Shown one piece after another: positions 20,202-30,169 of a stretch of 64,000 bases of DNA (position 1 is the first letter of the stretch; each line of letters opens with the position of its first letter). This DNA comes from Aurantiochytrium sp. KH105 (Eukaryota; Sar; Bigyra; Thraustochytrida; Thraustochytriidae): the NCBI GenBank assembly GCA_003116975.1, contig BGKB01000193.1:1-64000 (forward strand). Reading direction: 5' to 3'. The position numbers and the translations under genes are program-made. Under the pieces are notes generated by a model. That model had not been told where the DNA came from and ran no database searches. It saw only the letters and a program-made list of their open reading frames with translations.

Positions 20202-20369
20202 GCCGCGCGCCGTTAGGTCGCTCTCCTTCGGGCTCTGCGCGCTCTCAGCCGGCCGGAGGTCCGCACGCGTGGTACCGCGCCCGGTACGCTTCCCCGGGAC
20301 CGCCGGGCGCCCCGGTCCCGGTTCCTGGGACCCCGAGCGTCCGCGCGAGGCGCAGTCACAGTTCGTGTG

Positions 20370-20399
20370 ACAGTCAACGAGACCATAAATCGGTAATTA
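20370..20399 (+). repeat. Left terminal inverted repeat
   Basis: 30 bp starting ACAGTCAACGAGACC, an exact reverse complement of 21634-21663. Confidence 0.97.
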
Positions 20400-20640
20400 T
20401 AAAGGCAATGGAGGGAGCTGCATAGGGCCGGTGGAAGGGGCGTTGTTGGCGGGCCTCTGTGCTGATTGTTGAGCCCAACTCGTATTTGGACAATAGTTGA
20501 TTGTAACCACTCTTAAAGTTTTTACTATATAACCTCTAGGATTGACCATCTGAAATTGTTAGGACAGCTTCGAGCTGCTTTTCGAGTACATCAACGTCGT
20601 ATTCTTCTTCATCATCATCATCACCATCATCGCTGTCAGT

Positions 20641-21440
20641 TTAAACACCATCTTCAATCGAGGATTCACTACGATACTCCTCTACGACACGATCGCGTGA
20701 AACGATAATCCTCTTCACCAAGTCTCGACCGGAGGGTTGCTCGAGTTTGATGAACTCGGCATCGAGTCTCTGCTTCACATCTTGAAGAGAGGTGTCCTTC
20801 GTGTATTGCCTTGCAATGTTTCCTTTCACGTAAGCCCAAATCAGTTCGATGGGCTGCAGATCCGAGTATTGAGGTGGCGTGAAGAGGACGCGATGCCCTG
20901 CCCTCTCTGCTGCCTCGATCACTTCCGGAAGCACCTTCTCCTTGATCCAGTTCTTCAGCAGAACTTTCAGCTGCGCAACTGTGCTCGTTGCGTCGTGCGG
21001 TATCTGATATTGATAGAGCGCTGCAATGACCTCCGAAACTTGAAGAATACCTGCTTCGTCGTTGGAACACGTCTCGGCTTAGCCTCTCGATTGCCACGAT
21101 TCGAGACTGGTTGCAGACTGCGATCGCCAGTCTCACTCGTTCGAGAACCAGTCCAGCTCTTTATAAGAGGAGCGAGTGTAGACTTGGATATGCCCAGCAT
21201 TGCGGACACGTTTGCCATCGCGTTAATCGGCCACTTGCGGCCTGTCTTTTTCTGCGAAGCCAACTGATCTTTTTGATACGCAAAATAAGCGTGTAGAGCC
21301 ATGAAGCGCTCTTGAGACGTGAGCACCGGTCGTCCACGAGCTTTTCTGATTGCCTGAAGTTCTCCTTCGCAGCCCTCGATGGTCGCCTTTACCCGGGTTT
21401 TGACGCTTTCATTCCGCGGACGCCCTTGCTCTTGAGATGG
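20641..21440 (-). pseudogene. Frameshifted and internally deleted transposase
   Basis: The first part (21440 down to 20967) has an R-G-R-P basic motif, then a helix-turn-helix-like stretch (A-M-A-N-V-S-A-M-L-G-I-S-K-S-T-L). The frame then shifts near 21060. The second part (about 21073-20641) carries V-L-F-T-P-P-Q-Y-S-D-L-Q-P-I-E-L-I-W, the block of IS630/Tc1-type transposases around the third catalytic acid (Glu). The region that should hold the first two catalytic Asp residues is missing: only ~60 codons separate the DNA-binding part from this block, where ~150 are usual. No ATG starts the frame. It is read as a decayed relic. Confidence 0.85.
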
Positions 21441-21633
21441 TTATATCCGGCGACGCTTGGGGGACCCGCTCATCGTTTTAGTACACACCCCCTCTTCACC
21501 GCAAGTCCGCGTCGTATGCTCGCTGGCGTTGGTCGTAGCCGCGCGCTTCGTCGCGATCTGCACGCCGTCGACTTTTTCCAGTTCATCTTAAAAAGCGCCG
21601 CTTCTCGCGTGGACGGAAGGAAAAATTAGAGGC

Positions 21634-21663
21634 TAATTACCGATTTATGGTCTCGTTGACTGT
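21634..21663 (-). repeat. Right terminal inverted repeat
   Basis: 30 bp ending GGTCTCGTTGACTGT, an exact reverse complement of 20370-20399. Confidence 0.97.
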
Positions 21664-21809
21664 GAATAACAACAGCACAGAGCGAGCCGGAGAAGCGCAG
21701 AAAAGATACTGGAGAGAAAGCAGCAGAGCGGAGCGGAGCAAAGGCGAAGCACCAATTCCGCAACAGCGCGCTGGCAGGCGGAGAGTCGCGGCGCGCGAGC
21801 GGGAGCGCG

Positions 21810-24800
21810 ATGGAGGCCGCGGCGGAGGGCGCGCGGGTGAGCGCGTGGGACGTGGCGCGCGTGGAGGCGCTGCTGGAGGCGGGCGAGGAGACGCGGCGCG
21901 AGGATGAGCAGCGGCGGCATGGCCAGGACGAGCAGAGCCGAGGGGGAGGAGGACGCCCGCACGTGCACGTGCTCGTGGCGGTCCCCGGAGAGGACGACGA
22001 CGGCGACGGTGGAGCGGAGGGGCAGGGCGGCGCCGAGGAGGAGGCGAAGGAGCGGCGCAGGAAGCTCGGCCAGGCCGTAGCGGAGGAGCTCAAGACGAAG
22101 AGCGTCGCGCTCGCAGAAAGGGAAGTCGAGGTACTGGTCAGGGACGCTTGCGGCGCGGACGCTGCGAGCGGCGCGGACGCTGCGAGCGAGGCCGCAGCCG
22201 GAGGAAGACGGCAACAGCTGATCGTGGCGACGGGGACGGCGGGGCTGGAAGACGACGCTGGCGACGCGAGGGGCAAGCCAGATATCCTTCTTTGGAGTCT
22301 GGCGTGGAAGAGATTCGCAGTGTTCCCGGCCAATGAGGAGCTCCCCGAGCCAAGTGAACTCGCGACGCTCGTCGAACTGAGTGGCCCATCTCCGCCCGAC
22401 ACGTCCAACTGGCGGTGCCTTAGCGATGAAGACGTACGCGGTATGCGCGAAGCGTGGTCAGAGGAAGACCTCACTGCCCTACACAGCAGCCTCGTAGACG
22501 GAATCTTTCTTCGCTCCGGAGGCAGACCCTGGCAGAACGCCTCTCCGTACGTGCTGACGCACTTCGCGCGCCACATGGTCGCTGCCGACCGGCGCGCTCA
22601 GGTTTACTTTCTCGTGGTAAACGTAAACTGGGTGCTTGCCAAGCTTCTTTGCAACGAGGATGCCGTCTTTCGTAGCCTTGTGGACGTGGATCTGACAATC
22701 GCAGAATCCGAAGCCCCGCAATGCGTCAGCGCCATATCACGCGCCGTTCGTAGCTCGCGTGCCCTTGTCCTGAAGACAGACCCTGCCCACAGAAAACAGC
22801 TTGCCAGCGAACTACTGTGGAATAAGCTTGCCGGGGTACAAGCCGGAGGCGATCGCTATTTCCACATGTTTGTGCACAACCTCTCTTCACTGCGAAAACT
22901 TCTCGCTGGACAGAGTGGCGGACCCTGTGCGCGCTGGCCTGTTCTTGCAAGCGCAATGGATCCCCTCATGCATCGCTATAAAGGTCTCGATCTCGGCTTT
23001 TTGCAATCCATCTCTGGCACGGGCCGTCCCCAGCGCTTTGCCTGCGCGGGATCCAAGGGCATCTTAGCGCTTGTGTCTTCTGAGACGGGACACATTCTCT
23101 CCTCTACGCCAGCGCACGCTGGTTGGGGCATCAACGGCCTGCAATTTGTCCCCGCGCTCGATGTCCTCGTTTCGGCCTCGCTGGACACGACCTGCAAGCT
23201 TTGGCGCCTCAACGAAGCGAGCGAATTTGAGGACGTGGCCACCTTTGCCGAACACAAGGACTCTGTTCGAGCGCTCTGCTGCACGGGTTCATTTGCGGCC
23301 TCTGGAGCAGACGATGGCACGGTCCTTGTTTGGAGCCTGCCAGACTGCAAAGTCTTGCATAGCTTTCAAAATGCTCACCAAGGTTGGTGCCTCGACGTGG
23401 ACTTGGCCATGCCGCAGGATTTCCCAAGCTCCGAAGATTACCTGCTACACGTAGCGAGCTGCGCCGACGATGGACTTGGGCATGTCTGGATCAACCTGCG
23501 TTCGGCCGACAATCCTGACCCGATCGTGCTTCGTGGCCATTCGAACAATGTGACAGCCATCCGTTTCCTCGGCCCGGCCACTGCGGAGCAAGCTTCTTCG
23601 ATGCTGCGAGTTGCCACGGGATCGGCAGATCTCACAATTCGGATTTGGGGTCTCTCCGACTGGAACGAAGGCTCGAGCACCAGCGTGCAGACACTCGTCT
23701 CCCTTGCTCAACACAAGGGCGAGATCCGCTCTCTGTGCGTGTGGAATGACCTCCTTGTTTCCGCATCGTCCGATCGCACTCTCAAAGTCTGGCATATTCC
23801 AGAAGATACAGGCGCTGCTGGCGCAACGATGGTCGCTGATCTCGTTGGTCATGCCGACGCTGTCAATGCCATTATTCGTGTTGATGAGCAATTTAGCTCT
23901 TCAGAGGCTGCAGGACAGAGCGGCTTCGCCTTTCTTAGCGCTAGCGATGATAAGTCCGTGCTCTGGTGGGATGTTGAAGGCCTCGAAGAGGAGACGTCCG
24001 CGCTTCGCACACAGCAGCCGGATGCGGGTGGTGAGTCTGACATCGCCGGACACAGCGAGGCGCCCACCGAGGGGACAGAAAGCGAGAGCGAGAGTGATGA
24101 GCACCAGCTCCGCAAAGCAACCGTGACCGCCCTCTCGGTGACTCCTGAGCACCACATATATGGATGCAAGACGGGGACTGTCTTTGTTGTTGAAGCGTCG
24201 ACAGGCCTTGTTGCGCAAAATATCAAGGCGCACGCCGGAGAGGTGAGCGCAGTTTGTGCCAACGACAATGTGGTTGCAACGGGGAGCGGTGATCAAACCG
24301 TCATTCTTTGGGACAAGCAAACGTGGAAACAGATTTGTAGCTTTGGGGCTCATATCTCTCGCGTGGAGGCCTTGCGCATTGATGGCAACCTACTCTTTTC
24401 GGGTGGGCGTGACAAGTTCGTGCACGTGTACGATCTTGAGACCTGTAAGATGGTGTTCCGACTTCGAGGACACAAGGATACTGTCACGGCGTTTTCTGCA
24501 GTAGGCGGAATCGCTGCGGTGAATCTCGAAAAGGTGTTTCTCTCCGCCTCAGCAGACAATACCATTCGTAAGTTTCCAGCCAGGGTCCCCCCCTATTATC
24601 ATTTAAAAAATTTGATAGGCAGGCGCGCACACGCGCACGAGTGGGCAAAGGGGAAGAGAGGAAATGGGAAGAAGGGGATGCGGCGAGGGTACAAGAAGAA
24701 TTTGTGAATAAGTGTGACTGACGTCTGAGAAATAATACGAGAAAACAGGATGCTGGAATCTGGACGATGGTCTAGAGATCCGTATGCTCACAGGGCACGA

Positions 24801-25428
24801 GGCCAGCGTTCAAGGCGTCGAACACCTTGGCCCTGTCGAGGACAAGGAAGTTGTTCTCTCTTATAGCTCAGATGGCTCAATTCGTACGTGGGATTTGGTG
24901 TGGGGTCAGCCACTCCGCGTCTTGCAGTCGTTTACTTGCCCTGTGCTAGGAATGCAATTGACGGCCTCGCGCCAGCTCGTCTACGCATGGACTCGTGCCG
25001 GCCAAGTCGGGGCCTGGGACGTTGTCACGGGCGAGAAAGTGTTTTCCTTTCAGGCCCCGCAAAGCGATGCAGCAGCCTTGGTCGACCCAGACCATGTGTT
25101 CACCGCAGGCGCTCTTCTCGACCGCAAAGATGCGCCCAATCTTGTCATTTGTGGATTAGCGCATGATCAAGGGGCATTGCTATTGCAGGTTCCCTCCTCG
25201 AATGCGCCAGAGGAGAAGGCTATAAACGACGTCGTCATGGTGCTCGATTCTCGCTCCTCCTACGGCCAATTCGACCATCCGTGGTTTATCGGACCTATTG
25301 AACAAATCGCCTTTGCCAATCGACATGCGAGTAGTGCTATATCGACGACGGATTCTAGTGCATCGCAATGCTCTTTCATCGCCGTATTCGCTGCCGCTGG
25401 CGTTGCGATGCTCGATGTCAACGTATGA
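21810..25428 (+). CDS. WD40-repeat protein, two exons
   Basis: CDS is join(21810..24567,24749..25428), 1145 residues. The N-terminal ~180 residues are acidic and helical with a probable coiled coil. Residues ~180-400 form a helical region with a Y-F-L-V-V-N-V-N-W-V-L-A-K-L segment resembling helical linkers that precede WD40 domains in NLR/Apaf-like proteins, but no nucleotide-binding domain is present. From about residue 400 to the end there are many WD repeats (V-S-A-S-L-D-T-T-C-K-L-W, A-T-G-S-A-D-L-T-I-R-I-W, V-S-A-S-S-D-R-T-L-K-V-W, A-T-G-S-G-D-Q-T-V-I-L-W), enough for two propellers. The exon junction restores a repeat reading D-N-T-I-R-C-W-N-L. It is likely an assembly scaffold; the specific partner is unknown. 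Confidence 0.9.
24568..24748 (+). other. Spliceosomal intron of the WD40 gene
   Basis: 181 nt from GTAAGT (24568) to ACAG (24748), phase 1. Joining C at 24567 to GA at 24749 gives CGA (Arg) and completes a WD repeat whose second half (C-W-N-L-D-D-G-L, then M-L-T-G-H-E) lies in the second exon. Unspliced RNA stays open for 45 more codons with a Lys/Arg-rich tail and stops at 24707. Confidence 0.93.
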
Positions 25429-25591
25429 GATGAAGAGACCACGCAGCCAGATTGGTCTCGTATTCGTGTCTGTGCGTCCTCCAAGCTACACATGTGTATC
25501 GTGAAAAGGTATTAAAATTAGAATGATTGCTTTTCTGTTATGATGCCATGAACAAAGTGGTCCTGGGGTAAGTTCGTACACATCTTGATTC

Positions 25592-28500
25592 CTAAGACGA
25601 TGAAGAGGAAGAAGTAGAGTTTGCGAGAAGACCGTCCTCGAGTACCATGACAAACTCCTCAAAGTCCTTGCAACGATTCTTGCTCGTCTTGGGACAAAAG
25701 TACTGCGAAGCGAAAAAGGCATCGGTAACGCAAACGCCGAGAATGGTCGCAAAAATACGCAGCTCCCAGCGCTTCGATGCAAGGCACCCGTCAAGGTTCA
25801 AGAGCTCGTGCTGATAGTAAGAGTGCAGGTCGATGGTCGAGGCGTTCGGATAGTATTCGGCAGACATGGCGTCGCGCGGAATCTCGATCGCAGCGGAAGC
25901 ATTCGCGCTGTTAAGACTCTTGCGCCGTTTCTTGAGGCGAGGGGCGCCGGCGCCTGTTGTGCCACATGTCGAGACGAGTGGCTTGGGCTTGCCATCATTC
26001 CACCCGGCGGCATACGTGGTAACCCCTGCGATATCCGCTTGCAAGAACACGGAGTCGCCGCGCTTGGCGTATTCGTGCTCCTGGACGATGTACTCCTGCG
26101 GAAAGAGGTCGTCGGCGTGCTTGACTTGGCCCATCATGAAGAGGCCCATATTCTTCTTCAAGTGAACAGCGGATTCCACAGAGGCGAGCAATGGGCTCGC
26201 AATTACGGTCCGGCCCGAGTCGGCCACGGGTTCTGCAAGACGCATGAGGGTGGCCGTTGTCCTCTCGCGTCCGACAGCGTCAAACTTTCCTCGAAATGCG
26301 CCAGCAACGTCTACAAGATCAAGTTGGACCGTCATGATCGTGTCACAGCAGCACAATCCAAAAAGATCAACACCAAGGGGCTTGCCCGCGCGTTTGATTT
26401 TCTTTGCGTGCAAAGGATTGTCCACAAACCTTTCGTCGGCGTTGTTCCACTTGGAGAGCATCGAGTCACCATGAAGGCGTGCACCAGGGAGCATGACTGC
26501 CTTACGGTGCTCATTGAACCACTGCACAAGAGGCAACACGTTCTTCAGCGCGGCGACTGAAGCGCTCGCAGCAGCCTGTTTCGCGTTGGGGGTCGCGCTT
26601 GCGGCGGACTGATTCTTTTGCTCGCTAGCAAGGTCCACAAACGAGAGAGAAGCGCAAATGTGCTTGAAACGCTCGAGCTTCATGAAACGCGACAAATTCG
26701 GAGTCTTGTATGCAACGTGCGCACTGTCCACCCAGAGAGAAGACCGCGAAACGCGAGGAGAGTGCGTATGCGCGAGGACGACGCCAAGATACGTAAACAG
26801 ATCCTTCTTAGTCAGCGCAGGCAACCCATGGTGCTTGAGGCGCTCCGAAGTGAAGCGCAAAATTTTCTTCGTGTTCGAGTCCCCGAGAAAGAATGCCAGG
26901 AAATAGTCCATCGGTGAACGGTCCATGTTATCGGCCTTACCGTGATCGAACTGGATCGCAGGCTGCCTCTTGAATCCCATCGAATTTCGAATGTCTGTTT
27001 TGACACTTTCCGCGATGACCCATTCAACCTCTGTCCCAACATCGATGGAAGCGCCGAGTCGTGCACTCTTGGCTGCGTCGCTTTTCTGCGGCACTGCTGC
27101 GGCGGTCGGGCCTGCAGACGCACTCTCTGCCTCCATCGACTTTCTCTTATTGTCTTTCTTTTTCTTCTTGGTTGTTGATGCCTCTTTTTGGTCGCCGTTC
27201 TCTGCGGCGCCGGCATTGTCATCGTCCGTGGAATGGTCAACAGAGTCCTTACGCTTTCTCTTCAAGGCGCCGTTAGGAGGGGCGGCCGCGGATTCGTGCC
27301 CAGATGCATCCATTGCCGTAACGGGCCGCAACCATCGAGCGCCCAGTTTGACCCGGGCCGTGCTTCCGTCTGGCATCTCAAAATCAACGACTCGAGAACG
27401 CTTGATATCCTCAATAATTTTCCCCTTGATCAGGTTCGAATCCGCGTCCGCGTCTTTTACGGACGTGCCGTTCTTGAGGGACTGAACGATGCTTAGACTG
27501 GCACATGCCTCCGTTCCACGTGAGAAATTTTTAGATCCGACGCTCGCCGCTTGCTCTGACGCCGGCGCGCTCTTGGGTGCAGCAGGCGCACTCTTGGGTG
27601 CAGCTGGTGCAGTTCTTGTGCTGTCGGTACTCTTGGCGACAGCGGGGACGGAAGCAGGGCTCTTTTCATTGCCGGTCATGGTTTCGCTTGCGCCCTCCCC
27701 TGCCTCGGCAAGCCAGCGCGGATTGATCGCATTTTCCTCCGTAGATCCGTCGGGAAGAGAGAACTTTACTACACAAGAGGCAGCCCCTTGATACTTTACG
27801 ACCACGCCTTTCAAGCTTTGAGTTCTCCAGTCAGGACCGAGAATGCGTCGTAACTTTCGTCCGTCGAAGGCGCGTTTCGCTAAGCAGCTGACGTTGGCAC
27901 CGATTGGAAACTTTTTCGTTGGCCCCTTTTTCGCTGCGACCTCGGGCTCCGTGCTCTTGACGTTCTTCTTGTTCGCGTTACCCTTGTCACCAGATTCCTC
28001 AGTGTTGACACCACTATCGGAATCGCTCTCACTATCGCTCTCGCTCTCGTTGCCGCTTCCACTGCCACTGTCGCTTCCGCTGCCACTGTCGCTTCCGCTA
28101 CCACTATCGCTGTCACTGTCATTGCTGCTGGAGTCGTCATCGCTGTCACTGTTGCTGTCGTTCTTCTTTGATTCTTCTTCATTGGCCTTGGCGTCCTTCT
28201 TCTGCTTGTCTTTCTTCTTTTTACCATTTGGAGCTGCTGCGTCTGCTGCATTCTTCTCTGCAGGCTTTGAGGTGGGTGCGGCGGACGCGGAAGCTGCATT
28301 GGCAGATGCAAGCGATGCTTTAGCGCGCTCTTGTGCAGACTCTAGAGTGGAAGCCTTCAATGCTTCGATGTCTCCAATTGGGTGAAGCTGGCGACTTGAG
28401 ATGTCGCGCTCTTCAACTCGACCTTGACCGAAATTTACTTTCACCCGACGGGCATATCGAAGAATAGCTGTGACAGATCCGGGAACCACGACGGACCTCC

Positions 28501-30169
28501 ACGACGGGCCAAAAATTGCCTTTCCCTCTCGGGCCTTGAGAAACTTTTCTGCAGCGACGCAGACAGGGTCTCCGATATCAAACTTCTTGCCTCCTTTGGA
28601 GGTCTTGGTGGCTGTCGCTGTCGCTGTCGCTGTTGTGGGCGCGGCGGCAGCGATGGCGCCTGAGTCACCCTCTACGGCATCCGAAGGCTTTTTCTTTGTC
28701 TTCTTCGCCTCCTTTGTCTTTTTACCATGATCGTCTGGCTGAGAAAGGCCAGCGCTCGCTGGAGATGGCGTGGACTCCTTTGCCTTTTTCTTTGGCTTGG
28801 AGACGGCCTTGTCTCTCTCTTCGTCGTCCTCTTCACTACTGTCGCTGCTGCCATCGTCGCTGCTGTCGCTGTCGCTGTCGCTCCCCTGGGCATCTTCCTC
28901 GCCACTGCCGCTGCCGCTGCCGCTCTCGCTCTCGCTTTCTTCGCTATCGGACTCCTGGTCATCAGCATCCGCCACGCGGCGTTTCTTTGCACTCGCAGAA
29001 CTTGGCTTCGAAGAAACTTTCGACGCGCCAGATGCTGACGCCTGCTGGCCCTTAGACTCAATAGGAGTGAGCAGTCTCGAACCAAGCTTAACCCTGGAGG
29101 TCCGGCCGCCGGGAAGATCGATCTCCACAATTCGCGAGCGTTCCAGCACCTCGATGACCGTTCCCTCTATCCTCTTCTTCGTCCAGCTCGGCCCAAAGGC
29201 TGCCCGCCCTTCCCTTCCCTGAAATACGCGTTTAGCCTCCACAGAGACGCGGGATCCGACCAGGTTCTTCTTGGTGTGAGGCGATGCCGCAAGTGCCGCA
29301 GTTTGTGAAGCGGAAATCTTCTTGACTGGAGTCGACGGTTTGCTGGTAACCGTTTTGGAAGGCTTTGGCGCGGGCTCCTCGCTGCTGTCGCTTTCGCTCT
29401 CTTCATCGTCTTCGCTCGCGTCACTGTCGTCGCTGTCGTCATTCTCGCTGCTCTTGACACTTTCGTCGCTTCCACTTTCTTCCTCGCCGCTTCCGCTTTC
29501 TTCCTCGCCGCTTTCGCTGCTACTGCTTTGCTCTTCGTCGCTGCTCGCAACCTCGCGCCGCTGCTTTGTCTTGGCGGGCTTGGCAGAAGAAATCGCCTTC
29601 TGCATCCGCGCTTTCTTGGCTGGACTCTTCTTCGGTGAATTGACAGCCTTTTCAGAATGGGAGCGGTCGTGCTTGGAGGGTGACTTGGGAACCTTTGCCT
29701 TGGGCGAAGCAGGTTCGTCAGGTCGTTGCGAACGTTCCTTGACCTTGCCGTTGCTGACCTTACTTTCGGTTTCGACTTGACCATTCTCTTTACTCCCGTC
29801 GCCCGCTCCATTAGCTCCACGAAGCGCTCGCAGTTTTGCCTTTTCCTCCTTTCTCTTCTTCTTGAGTGCCTTTCGTTCGAGCTTGGTCAACTTCTCACGC
29901 GCAGTCGCTGCGTTGAGTGCTCTGGAAAACTTGTTGAGCTTGCTGATGGTGTACTTGCTGATGATCTTTTGGCCATCAATCTTGAACTCTGCGACTCTCG
30001 CATTCGCAGAGGCGCCCGTGACAACGCCTTGATAGATCTCTGACCTCCATTCTGAGTCTGGACCAAGCAGCTTGTCTGCCTTCGCGGCCGCATCTGGCGT
30101 ATTGAAGATCATCGTGCCAGGTAATGTGATCGTGTCGCCCTTCCGGAAGAACATATCATTCTTGCCCAT
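25592..30169 (-). CDS. PiggyBac-transposase-derived protein with five SH3/Tudor-like modules
   Basis: 1525 residues from the ATG at 30169. Five similar ~65-residue modules occur at about residues 8-80, 300-370, 527-598, 751-823 and 883-955. Each follows G-x-x-V...F/A...G-P-S/D-W, an I/L-x-G-x-V strand, R-x-V-x-F/I, and R-x-L-x-P at the end. They are spaced by Ser/Asp/Glu- and Lys-rich disordered linkers. The C-terminus (about 1040-1520) matches piggyBac DDE_Tnp_1_7: P-M-D-Y-F-L-A-F-F-L, W-F-N-E-H-R, L-F-G-L-C and a final Y-Y-P-N-A-S region. Transposase Asp positions look lost: H-G-D-S-M-L replaces I-D-E-x-M-I, and V-I-A-S-P replaces the C/T-D-N box. No piggyBac terminal repeats with TTAA are evident near the gene. 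Long intact frame plus lost catalysis suggests a domesticated nuclear, chromatin-binding protein (inference). Confidence 0.88.
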   Translation of the reverse strand: MGKNDMFFRKGDTITLPGTMIFNTPDAAAKADKLLGPDSEWRSEIYQGVVTGASANARVAEFKIDGQKIISKYTISKLNKFSRALNAATAREKLTKLERKALKKKRKEEKAKLRALRGANGAGDGSKENGQVETESKVSNGKVKERSQRPDEPASPKAKVPKSPSKHDRSHSEKAVNSPKKSPAKKARMQKAISSAKPAKTKQRREVASSDEEQSSSSESGEEESGSGEEESGSDESVKSSENDDSDDSDASEDDEESESDSSEEPAPKPSKTVTSKPSTPVKKISASQTAALAASPHTKKNLVGSRVSVEAKRVFQGREGRAAFGPSWTKKRIEGTVIEVLERSRIVEIDLPGGRTSRVKLGSRLLTPIESKGQQASASGASKVSSKPSSASAKKRRVADADDQESDSEESESESGSGSGSGEEDAQGSDSDSDSSDDGSSDSSEEDDEERDKAVSKPKKKAKESTPSPASAGLSQPDDHGKKTKEAKKTKKKPSDAVEGDSGAIAAAAPTTATATATATKTSKGGKKFDIGDPVCVAAEKFLKAREGKAIFGPSWRSVVVPGSVTAILRYARRVKVNFGQGRVEERDISSRQLHPIGDIEALKASTLESAQERAKASLASANAASASAAPTSKPAEKNAADAAAPNGKKKKDKQKKDAKANEEESKKNDSNSDSDDDSSSNDSDSDSGSGSDSGSGSDSGSGSGNESESDSESDSDSGVNTEESGDKGNANKKNVKSTEPEVAAKKGPTKKFPIGANVSCLAKRAFDGRKLRRILGPDWRTQSLKGVVVKYQGAASCVVKFSLPDGSTEENAINPRWLAEAGEGASETMTGNEKSPASVPAVAKSTDSTRTAPAAPKSAPAAPKSAPASEQAASVGSKNFSRGTEACASLSIVQSLKNGTSVKDADADSNLIKGKIIEDIKRSRVVDFEMPDGSTARVKLGARWLRPVTAMDASGHESAAAPPNGALKRKRKDSVDHSTDDDNAGAAENGDQKEASTTKKKKKDNKRKSMEAESASAGPTAAAVPQKSDAAKSARLGASIDVGTEVEWVIAESVKTDIRNSMGFKRQPAIQFDHGKADNMDRSPMDYFLAFFLGDSNTKKILRFTSERLKHHGLPALTKKDLFTYLGVVLAHTHSPRVSRSSLWVDSAHVAYKTPNLSRFMKLERFKHICASLSFVDLASEQKNQSAASATPNAKQAAASASVAALKNVLPLVQWFNEHRKAVMLPGARLHGDSMLSKWNNADERFVDNPLHAKKIKRAGKPLGVDLFGLCCCDTIMTVQLDLVDVAGAFRGKFDAVGRERTTATLMRLAEPVADSGRTVIASPLLASVESAVHLKKNMGLFMMGQVKHADDLFPQEYIVQEHEYAKRGDSVFLQADIAGVTTYAAGWNDGKPKPLVSTCGTTGAGAPRLKKRRKSLNSANASAAIEIPRDAMSAEYYPNASTIDLHSYYQHELLNLDGCLASKRWELRIFATILGVCVTDAFFASQYFCPKTSKNRCKDFEEFVMVLEDGLLANSTSSSSSS

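Larger units (their letters stand above)
20370..21663. mobile_element. DNA transposon (IS630/Tc1-like, decayed), 1.3 kb with 30-bp inverted ends
   Basis: The two ends are perfect 30-bp inverted repeats beginning ACAGTCAACGAGACC. If the element proper begins at CAGT (20371) and ends at ACTG (21662), it is flanked on both sides by TGA, a possible 3-bp target duplication. Inside is a broken minus-strand transposase with a helix-turn-helix part and a DDE-fold C-terminus. The element lies between the divergent starts of the LRR gene (20201) and the WD40 gene (21810). About 169 bp and 146 bp of host sequence remain on each side. With the catalytic centre incomplete, it could move only with a transposase supplied in trans. 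Confidence 0.9.

Noticed and set aside
27425-27450. CAGGTTCGAATCC resembling a tRNA B box
   Set aside because: It lies inside the coding frame of the piggyBac-derived gene and no cloverleaf or A box can be formed around it.
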